11,594 nt of DNA from Comamonas sp. GTDB lineage: Bacteria; Pseudomonadota; Gammaproteobacteria; Burkholderiales; Burkholderiaceae_C. The stretch is taken from assembly GCA_018384835.1 (NCBI GenBank), contig JAHAYB010000453.1, forward strand, positions 1-11,594. Reading direction: 5' to 3'. Shown one piece after another: positions 6,917 through 11,594 of this stretch. Below the pieces are notes generated by a model. That model was given only the letters and a program-made list of their open reading frames with translations, searched no databases and was not told the DNA's origin. The translations under genes were made by a program, and so were the position numbers. How positions within the stretch are numbered: position 1 is the first letter of the stretch; the number at the start of each line of letters is the position of its first letter.

Positions 6917-6935
6917 TATACGCCATTGGCGGATA
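6917..6935. promoter_or_regulatory. 19-bp palindrome, candidate operator of the first TA module
   Basis: TATACGCCATTGGCGGATA is symmetrical about the central T at 6926 with one mismatched pair: TAT-a-CGCCA-t-TGGCG-g-ATA. It ends 10 bases before the toxin ATG and overlaps the -10-like TAAAAT at 6934-6939. That is where an HTH antitoxin would bind to repress its own operon. The palindrome is seen directly; its binding by the antitoxin at 7260-7550 is inferred from HigA-type systems. No T-run follows, so it is unlikely to be a ruvA terminator. Confidence 0.6.
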
Positions 6936-6945
6936 AAATGCACCT

Positions 6946-7257
6946 ATGGAATTTATTGAAACCCCTACCTTCACCCGCTGGGTCACTCAGTTGCTAACAG
7001 ATGAGGAATACCGCAAGCTGCAAAACCTCCTGATTGCCAATCCCGAGCGCGGCGACCTGATTCAAGGCGGTGGGGGCATTCGCAAACTGCGCCACGCCTT
7101 GCCTGGGCGTGGCAAGAGCGGCGGGGTTAGAGCCATCTACTACTGGAAGAATCAACAAAACCAGTTCTACATGCTGGTGATTTATCCAAAGTCGAAAAAA
7201 GACAACCTCAGCAGTGAGGAAACTGCCATTCTGCGTGATTTAGTCAAGGAGCTATGA
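6946..7257 (+). CDS. RelE/HigB-type toxin of a toxin-first type II TA module
   Basis: The 103-residue product fits the HigB/RelE-like toxin family that is encoded upstream of a NadS/HigA-type HTH antitoxin. The family hallmark is visible at 43-67: GGIRKLR, then PGRGKSGGVRAIYYW, followed by a hydrophobic strand (FYMLVIYPKSKKD, 74-86). Members of this superfamily act as ribosome-dependent mRNA nucleases, which is inferred for this protein. It is preceded by ruvA (42-base gap) and followed directly by its antitoxin. No Shine-Dalgarno is seen; a -10-like TAAAAT ends 6 bases before the ATG, so the transcript could be leaderless. Base composition is less GC-rich than in the ruv genes, consistent with acquisition. 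Confidence 0.88.
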   Translation: MEFIETPTFTRWVTQLLTDEEYRKLQNLLIANPERGDLIQGGGGIRKLRHALPGRGKSGGVRAIYYWKNQQNQFYMLVIYPKSKKDNLSSEETAILRDLVKEL

Positions 7258-7259
7258 CG

Positions 7260-7550
7260 ATGGAAAAAGAACTATTTAACGACTTGGTGCAAAGCCTAAA
7301 AGAAGCCAAAGCCATCGCCCACGGCGAGGTTCAGGCTTCACGTCGCTTTCAGCTAGACACTCCGGATGTCAAGGCAGTACGTCAACAAACCGGCCTGTCA
7401 CAAAGTGAGTTTGCCGATTTGATGCGAGTCAGCATTAAAACCCTACAAAACTGGGAGCAGCAGCGACGCAGCCCCACCGGCCCTGCTGCTGCCCTGCTCC
7501 AAATTGTCACGAACGCACCTGAGCTAGCGCTAAAGGCATTACACGCCTGA
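7260..7550 (+). CDS. HTH (Xre/HigA, NadS-like) antitoxin of the first TA module
   Basis: This small DNA-binding antitoxin pairs with the toxin just upstream. From the ATG at 7260 it has 96 residues: an N-terminal helix (ELFNDLVQSLKEAKAIAHGE) likely used in toxin binding, then a helix-turn-helix at about 36-70 with VKAVRQQTGLSQSEFADLM and VSIKTLQNWEQQRRSPTGPA, as in Xre-family repressors and the NadS group. By analogy the complex represses its own promoter, probably at the palindrome at 6917-6935. An earlier ATG at 7254 overlaps the toxin stop (ATGA), but the AAGGAG at 7246-7251 lies 8 bases from 7260 and only 2 from 7254, so 7260 is preferred. Sampled lines within it are about 45% GC, against about 65% in ruvB. 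Confidence 0.88.
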   Translation: MEKELFNDLVQSLKEAKAIAHGEVQASRRFQLDTPDVKAVRQQTGLSQSEFADLMRVSIKTLQNWEQQRRSPTGPAAALLQIVTNAPELALKALHA

Positions 7551-7593
7551 AAGCCCTACCCCCAAAGGAATACAAATTTTTTGGAGAAACGCC

Positions 7594-7842
7594 ATGCCCC
7601 ACCCACTACTTGCCTCAATGGCGGCCAGCGTCACCGAACTCAAGCGTGACCCAATGGGCACAGTGCTTGCTGGGGATGGAGCGCCTGTTGCCATCCTTAA
7701 CCGCAATAAGCCTGCGTTCTACTGCATCCCAGCCAAAGCCTTTGAAGCCTTGATGAACAAGCTCGAAGATTTAGAGCTGAACGCCATCGCTAATGCACGT
7801 TCCGACCAAGCAGAAATAGCGGTGTCTCTGGATGCGCTTTAA
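7594..7842 (+). CDS. Phd/YefM-type (StbD-like) antitoxin of the second TA module
   Basis: The 82-residue product fits the prevent-host-death (Phd/YefM) antitoxin family. The N-terminal DNA-binding part has ASVTELKRDPMGTVLAGDG and PVAILNRNKPAFYCIPA (11-47). A helix (FEALMNKLEDLELNAIANA) then leads to the C-terminal toxin-clamping tail EIAVSLDAL. The shape is close to StbD antitoxins of StbDE plasmid-stability modules. GGAGA at 7583-7587 lies 6 bases before the ATG, a good ribosome site; a second in-frame ATG at 7618 is less likely. The 43-base gap from the previous antitoxin holds no clear promoter or operator. The last 11 bases overlap the relE gene, so the pair is probably translationally coupled. 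Confidence 0.9.
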   Translation: MPHPLLASMAASVTELKRDPMGTVLAGDGAPVAILNRNKPAFYCIPAKAFEALMNKLEDLELNAIANARSDQAEIAVSLDAL

Positions 7843-8113
7843 CCTGCTTTTCAAAGAAGCGGCCTTGGCTGAATGGCGACGATTGGACGGCAGTGTGCGT
7901 GAACAGCTCAAGAAAAAACTGGCACAGCGTTTGGAGAACCCACGAGTGCCATCCGCCAAGCTGTCTGGGCATCCCGACCGCTACAAAATCAAACTTCGTA
8001 GCGTGGGCTATCGCTTGGTTTATGAGGTGCGTGATACTGAGGTCGTAGTGGTGGTAATCGCTGTCGGCAAACGCGAGAACGATGCCGCCTATATCGCCGC
8101 CGCTAAGCGGTAA
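7832..8113 (+). CDS. relE: RelE toxin (RelE/StbE family) of the second TA module
   Basis: This 93-residue protein closely resembles E. coli RelE, which cleaves mRNA in the ribosomal A site. All residues known to be needed in E. coli RelE occur at the same numbers: K52 and K54 (in YKIKLRS), R61 (GYRLVYEV), and R81 and Y87 (VGKREN, then AAY). The N-terminal part [25 protein letters not shown] (6-30) also matches. The toxin therefore looks intact and potentially active. Its start lies inside the antitoxin gene (11-base overlap), ensuring antitoxin is made first. It ends 37 bases before ruvB. Pairing with a Phd-type rather than ribbon-helix-helix RelB antitoxin is known from StbDE-type modules. 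Confidence 0.93.
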   Translation: MRFNLLFKEAALAEWRRLDGSVREQLKKKLAQRLENPRVPSAKLSGHPDRYKIKLRSVGYRLVYEVRDTEVVVVVIAVGKRENDAAYIAAAKR

Positions 8114-8115
8114 GC
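8105..8115 (+). repeat. Right copy of the 11-base direct repeat bordering the TA insert
   Basis: AAGCGGTAAGC covers the last two sense codons and stop of relE plus two bases. It matches 6903-6913 at 10 of 11 positions. Loss of one copy and everything between would leave ruvA and ruvB about 47 bases apart, a normal operon spacing. This is suggestive, not proof, of how the block entered. Confidence 0.4.
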
Positions 8116-8150
8116 CCATTGCCGCTTCTACATCTGCACCCGCTACTTCC

Positions 8151-9236
8151 ATGACCATCCACACCGAAGACTTCGGCCTGCCCCCATCCGGCCAGCGCCC
8201 CCCAGCCCAGCAACAGCCCCGCATGGTGGCCGCCACCACTGCCTCACGCAGCGAAGAGGCGCAAGAACGCGCTCTGCGCCCTAAGTTGCTGGAGGAATAC
8301 GTCGGCCAGAGCAAGGCACGCGGGCAGTTAGAGATTTTTATTGGCGCAGCCAAAAAGCGCGGCGAAGCACTTGACCACGTGCTGCTGTTTGGCCCGCCCG
8401 GCTTGGGCAAAACCACGCTATCGCACATCATCGCTGCCGAGCTGGGTGTGCAACTGCGCCAAACCAGCGGCCCCGTGCTGGAAAAGCCCAAAGACCTAGC
8501 CGCCCTACTCACCGGGCTGGAAGCGGGGGACGTGCTCTTTATTGACGAAATCCACCGCCTTTCGCCCGTGGTGGAAGAAATCCTCTACCCCGCGCTGGAG
8601 GATTATCAAATCGACATCATGATTGGCGAAGGGCCAGCAGCGCGTTCCATCAAGCTGGATTTGCAACCCTTTACCCTGGTGGGTGCCACCACCCGCGCCG
8701 GGATGCTGACCAACCCACTGCGCGACCGCTTCGGCATTGTGGCGCGGCTGGAGTTCTACACCCCCGAGGAGCTGGAACGCATCGTCACCCGCAGCGCCGG
8801 CCTGCTGCAAGTGCCCATAGACCCCGCCGGAGCCAACGAAATCGCCCGCCGCAGCCGTGGCACACCGCGCATTGCCAACCGCCTGCTGCGCCGCGTGCGC
8901 GACTTTGCCGACGTGAAGGGCGACGGGCATATCACCCAAGCCATCGCCCAGCAGGCACTGACCATGCTGGACGTGGACCCTGAGGGCTTTGACGTGATGG
9001 ACAGAAAACTGCTGGAGGCCATCATCCACCGCTTTGACGGCGGGCCTGTGGGGGTGGACAACATCGCGGCCAGCATCGGCGAAGACGCAGGCACGATTGA
9101 AGATGTGATTGAGCCTTACCTGATTCAGCAAGGCTATCTGCAACGCACCCCACGCGGGCGGGTCGCCACGCAAGCCGCCTGGCGGCATTTGGGGCTGGTT
9201 GCGCCTGCCGGGCGGCAGGATTTGTTTGAGGGCTAG
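8151..9236 (+). CDS. ruvB: Holliday junction branch migration ATPase RuvB
   Basis: RuvB forms hexameric AAA+ rings that pump DNA through the RuvA-bound junction. The 361-residue product has Walker A GPPGLGKT (81-88), Walker B LFIDEIH (129-135), sensor 1 GATTRAG (178-184), the arginine-finger segment PLRDRFG (189-195), sensor 2 [10 protein letters not shown] (236-245) and the C-terminal winged-helix domain ending in YLQRTPRGR. The start MTIHTEDF at 8151 matches the usual family start. No Shine-Dalgarno is visible before it, and the frame is open back to an ATG at 8082 inside relE, which would add 23 unlike residues. No promoter is evident in the 37 bases after relE, so expression probably comes from upstream. 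The stop is 2 bases from the ydhR stop on the other strand. Confidence 0.97.
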   Translation: MTIHTEDFGLPPSGQRPPAQQQPRMVAATTASRSEEAQERALRPKLLEEYVGQSKARGQLEIFIGAAKKRGEALDHVLLFGPPGLGKTTLSHIIAAELGVQLRQTSGPVLEKPKDLAALLTGLEAGDVLFIDEIHRLSPVVEEILYPALEDYQIDIMIGEGPAARSIKLDLQPFTLVGATTRAGMLTNPLRDRFGIVARLEFYTPEELERIVTRSAGLLQVPIDPAGANEIARRSRGTPRIANRLLRRVRDFADVKGDGHITQAIAQQALTMLDVDPEGFDVMDRKLLEAIIHRFDGGPVGVDNIAASIGEDAGTIEDVIEPYLIQQGYLQRTPRGRVATQAAWRHLGLVAPAGRQDLFEG

Positions 9237-9238
9237 GG

Positions 9239-9547
9239 CTAGCCCACCACCGGCCCTTGGTTTATCGCCGTCAGTGCCTCATTCACCGTAAAAATGCGGC
9301 TGCGGATAGAGCTGATGCCCGCTTGTTGCAGGCGCTGGGCGTGCATTTCCAGATACGCCTGCGCCTGCTCGCGGCTGTCAAACAGGTAGATGCCGCCTGC
9401 CTCCTTGGCCTGGGTATCTTCCGTCCAAATCTTCCAGCGCACGCCTGGCTCTTGGTTGATGCTTTGCGCCAAGCCCTCGAAGGCTTGCGCCATTTCTGCG
9501 CCGAAAGGGCCGTCCATGGGGAAATCGACTTGTAGGATATAGGGCAT
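9239..9547 (-). CDS. ydhR: YdhR-family putative mono-oxygenase (dimeric alpha/beta barrel)
   Basis: The 102-residue protein matches E. coli YdhR throughout: NGPFG-like DGPFGAEMA (12-20), LAQSINQEPGVRWKIWTED (26-44), EAGGIYLFD (49-57), AYLEMHAQRL (64-73) and VNEALTAINQ near the end. YdhR proteins are small ferredoxin-like dimers proposed to act as mono-oxygenases on aromatic compounds, but their physiological substrate is not established. AAGGAG lies 8 bases before the ATG, a strong ribosome site. The gene is divergent from the GST gene (62-base gap) and converges on ruvB with two bases between stops, leaving no room for separate terminators. Confidence 0.93.
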   Translation of the reverse strand: MPYILQVDFPMDGPFGAEMAQAFEGLAQSINQEPGVRWKIWTEDTQAKEAGGIYLFDSREQAQAYLEMHAQRLQQAGISSIRSRIFTVNEALTAINQGPVVG

Positions 9548-9561
9548 CTTTTTGACTCCTT

Positions 9562-9574
9562 GGGTTAAAAACCC
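9562..9574. repeat. Small inverted repeat between the ydhR and GST genes
   Basis: GGGTT-AAA-AACCC is a perfect 5-base inverted repeat in the 62-base divergent spacer 9548-9609. It lies just upstream of the ydhR ribosome site. It could be an operator half-site pair, but is short enough to be chance. No other promoter signal is clear in the spacer. Confidence 0.3.
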
Positions 9575-9609
9575 TGATTGTGCCCTGCACGCCTCTTGCC
9601 CTGTCTAGT

Positions 9610-10260
9610 ATGCCCAACGCCCTGCCCATCCTCTACAGCTTTCGCCGCTGCCCCTACGCCATACGCGCCCGTCTGGCCATTGCCAGCGCTGGTCTGCACT
9701 GCGAACTGCGCGAAATCCAACTGCGCCACAAGCCCCCGGCCATGCTGGCCGCCTCTCCCAAAGGCACGGTTCCGGTGCTGGTACTGCCCAGCGGCCAGGT
9801 ACTGGAAGAAAGCCTGGACATCATGCTGCACGCCCTGCGCCTGCACGACCCGGACGGCTGGCTCACCCCCACCCAGGGCAGTCTGCAAGACATGCTGGCG
9901 CTGATTGCCCGCAACGATGGTTTTTTCAAACCCGCCCTAGACCGCTGCAAATACCACGAACGCTATAGCGCTGAGGAAGTTACCCAAGCCCAGCACGATG
10001 CCGCCCATTGGTTCAGCGCCATGGAGCAGCAATTAAGCGCCACCGGCTACCTGTTTGGCCAACACCCCAGCCTGGCCGATATGGCGCTGCGCCCCTTTGT
10101 ACGCCAGTTTGCCCGTGTGGATGAAGCCGCCTGGCAAGCCCACCCCTGGCCGCATGTGCAGGCTTGGTTGCAACGCTGGTTGGATTCGGCCTTGTTTGCG
10201 CAGGTGATGGCGCGGCCTGTAGCGCCACCTTTCAAGGAATGCCCACCGGCTGCGCCGTAG
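9610..10260 (+). CDS. Glutathione S-transferase family protein with CPYA motif
   Basis: The 216-residue protein has an N-terminal thioredoxin-like domain with LYSFRRCPYAIRARLA (8-23). Its potential catalytic cysteine is C14 of the CPYA motif. A cis-Pro loop GTVPVL (52-57) and the glutathione-contact stretch EESLDIML (66-73) follow. The all-helical C-terminal domain carries the fold-nucleating SLADMALRPFVRQFA (154-168). A cysteine-based motif suggests thiol-transferase or dehalogenation-like chemistry, as in omega-type GSTs, rather than classical Tyr/Ser conjugation; the substrate is unknown. The ATG at 9610 is chosen because the family begins just before LPILYSF; an in-frame GTG at 9580 is possible. 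There is no clear Shine-Dalgarno. The last 29 bases overlap the 3' end of mltB antisense. Confidence 0.9.
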   Translation: MPNALPILYSFRRCPYAIRARLAIASAGLHCELREIQLRHKPPAMLAASPKGTVPVLVLPSGQVLEESLDIMLHALRLHDPDGWLTPTQGSLQDMLALIARNDGFFKPALDRCKYHERYSAEEVTQAQHDAAHWFSAMEQQLSATGYLFGQHPSLADMALRPFVRQFARVDEAAWQAHPWPHVQAWLQRWLDSALFAQVMARPVAPPFKECPPAAP

Positions 10261-11422
10261 CCGCTGCCGTGCCATGGCGGGCAGCCGCCACTTCTTGCCC
10301 CAAGTCGTGTACCGCTAAAGCGTAGTAGCTCGACCAGTTGTAGCGGGTGATGGTGTAGAAATTCTGCGTGCCCACGATGTAACTGGGCGCAGCGCTGCCG
10401 TTTTGCAGCTCTACCAAGGCCAGCAGACCGTCGTGCTGCATGGCATCTTTGGGGATGACTCCCAGAGCCGCCATCTGAGCAGCGCTAAAGCTGGGCAAAA
10501 TATCTGGCGCTAGCAGCGTGGCTAAATCCAGGCTTTGGGGATTAAACAACGGGGCGTACCACACCGGCTGCCCCGCTTGCCAGCCATGCGCCCGAAAGTA
10601 ATTGGCCACCGAGCCAATGGCATCGGCCGGGCTGTTGAAGAGGTCAATGCGGCCATCACCATCAAAATCGACCGCCCAGCGCTCCCAACTGGTGGGCATG
10701 AATTGCCCCAGTCCCATCGCCCCCGCGTAGCTGCCCTTGGGTTGGCTGGGGTCACTGCCACTTTTCCAGGCGGTGAGTAAAAACTGCTCCAACTCGCCTT
10801 GAAAGTAGGCTTGGCGCTGCTCGGCACGCGGGTGCGCTTGGGGAAAATCAAACGCCAAAGTAGCCAAGCTATCGAGCACACGCAAATTGCCCATTTGCTG
10901 GCCATAGACGGTCTCTACCCCAATGATGCCCACGATGATGGGGGCGGGCACACCGTATATTTTCTCCGCCCGTTGCAAGGTGGCGGCATGGCGATTCCAG
11001 AACTGCACCCCCGCACGAATGCGCGTGCTATCAATAAAACGGCTACGGTAGCTACGCCAATCGCGGGCAGTGCTGGTGGTGTTATTGGTGATGGCGGGGG
11101 GAGTCATCAGCCGAGGCACTTGCGGTAAGAAACGCGCTTGCGCTAACTGCGCTTGCAACCACACTGGGCTGATGCCATGGCGCTGCGCCACTGCTTGCAG
11201 CCATTGCTGGGCATCTAGGCGCTGGCCGTAGGGGTATTGGCCTGCACTGGCGCTAGGCGGGGTAGTTTGGGCATGGGCACTTGCCCCAGATGTTGCCCAA
11301 ACGGCCAAAGTAGCGCCAACGCACACCACCGCCGTTACGACGATGGTGCGCAAGGACTGGGTAAACAGCGGTAAAGACCGTAATGCTGGGGAAGCAAGGT
11401 AAGAAGGTAGGGGTAAAGGCAT
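10232..11422 (-). CDS. mltB: Membrane-bound-type lytic murein transglycosylase B
   Basis: MltB-type enzymes cleave the MurNAc-GlcNAc bond of peptidoglycan in the periplasm, leaving 1,6-anhydroMurNAc ends. The 396-residue product has a long basic N-terminus, a hydrophobic segment (about 26-43) and an AHA-QT cleavage site near 51/52. The catalytic Glu is E170 in IIGVETVYG. Other motifs are FWNRHAATLQRAEKIYGVP (141-159), GAMGLGQFMPTSW (234-246), an EF-hand-like calcium loop DFDGDGRIDLF (252-262) as in E. coli Slt35, and a C-terminal ITRYNWSSYYALAV (358-371). No lipobox is evident, so it may be soluble periplasmic or anchored by its signal segment rather than a lipoprotein. No Shine-Dalgarno precedes the ATG at 11422. 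Confidence 0.93.
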   Translation of the reverse strand: MPLPLPSYLASPALRSLPLFTQSLRTIVVTAVVCVGATLAVWATSGASAHAQTTPPSASAGQYPYGQRLDAQQWLQAVAQRHGISPVWLQAQLAQARFLPQVPRLMTPPAITNNTTSTARDWRSYRSRFIDSTRIRAGVQFWNRHAATLQRAEKIYGVPAPIIVGIIGVETVYGQQMGNLRVLDSLATLAFDFPQAHPRAEQRQAYFQGELEQFLLTAWKSGSDPSQPKGSYAGAMGLGQFMPTSWERWAVDFDGDGRIDLFNSPADAIGSVANYFRAHGWQAGQPVWYAPLFNPQSLDLATLLAPDILPSFSAAQMAALGVIPKDAMQHDGLLALVELQNGSAAPSYIVGTQNFYTITRYNWSSYYALAVHDLGQEVAAARHGTAAATAQPVGIP

Positions 11423-11462
11423 AAGTTAAGAAGAGGCCACTCAACCCGCAGGCCAAGCCGGT

Positions 11463-11478
11463 AATTGCAGGCGCAATT
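11463..11478. repeat. Inverted repeat upstream of mltB
   Basis: AATTGC-AGGC-GCAATT is a perfect 6-base inverted repeat with a 4-base loop, ending 41 bases upstream of the mltB ATG. It lies where an mltB regulator could bind or where a leader hairpin could form. The rest of 11423-11594 holds an A/T-rich tract at about 11540-11562 and no gene that I can support. Confidence 0.35.
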
Positions 11479-11594
11479 GTCGCAGGCTAGGGCATGGCGC
11501 ACGGACTGGGGTAATAACACCATGGCGATAACGCCTGTCATTATTTATTTATTTTTTTAATTACCGCCCTCTAGGCAGGCGTAGGGTTCTAAGA

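Noticed and set aside
9580..9609. GTG start at 9580 for the GST gene
   Set aside because: The ten extra residues do not match the usual family start, and no ribosome site supports it; the ATG at 9610 fits better.
11531..11582. Inverted repeat ACGCCTG / CAGGCGT around the A/T-rich tract
   Set aside because: The seven-base arms are 38 bases apart. There is no supporting gene, integrase or repeat family, and chance occurrence is likely.
1..11594. CRISPR array, insertion sequence, phage genes or integrase
   Set aside because: No regularly spaced repeats and no transposase, integrase or phage-like protein were seen in any frame.

Overview
The window looks like chromosomal DNA from a betaproteobacterium, most likely order Burkholderiales and probably Comamonadaceae. 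This rests on remembered family resemblance: the N-terminus of the PhoH protein, the RuvB and CPYA-type GST sequences, and a DUF3108 protein. No search was run, so the genus is left open. Composition is moderately GC-rich, with a clearly less GC-rich stretch at about 6.95-8.1 kb.

Layout. A 5-carboxymethyl-2-hydroxymuconate isomerase-type gene runs off the left edge (- strand). It is divergent from nadC and nadA (+), the last two steps of de novo quinolinate/NaMN synthesis. nadA ends in a structured 3' region and a two-way intrinsic terminator shared with a tRNA-Leu(UAG) gene on the - strand. Next come a hypothetical single-pass membrane protein (-) and an exported DUF3108 protein (+), whose starts lie only 18 bp apart. 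They are followed by rsmE and phoH on the - strand, joined by a TAATG stop/start overlap with phoH first.

ruvA diverges from phoH, and ruvB lies 1.25 kb further on. Between these two normally adjacent Holliday-junction genes sit two complete type II toxin-antitoxin modules on the same strand. The first is toxin-first: a RelE/HigB-type toxin with a HigA/NadS-like HTH antitoxin. The second is antitoxin-first: a Phd/YefM (StbD-like) antitoxin with a RelE toxin that keeps every classical RelE catalytic residue. A 19-bp palindrome overlaps the promoter-like region of the first module. An 11-bp imperfect direct repeat lies exactly at the edges of the insert, one copy at the ruvA stop and one at the relE stop.

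After ruvB come a ydhR-family gene (-), a CPYA-type glutathione S-transferase gene (+) and mltB (-), a lytic transglycosylase gene whose 3' end overlaps that of the GST gene antisense. The last 170 bp hold no gene that I can support.

Most of the window is housekeeping. The part worth attention is the ruvA-TA-TA-ruvB cluster. Here ruvB appears to have no promoter or ribosome binding site of its own, so it may depend on transcription through the toxin-antitoxin genes.
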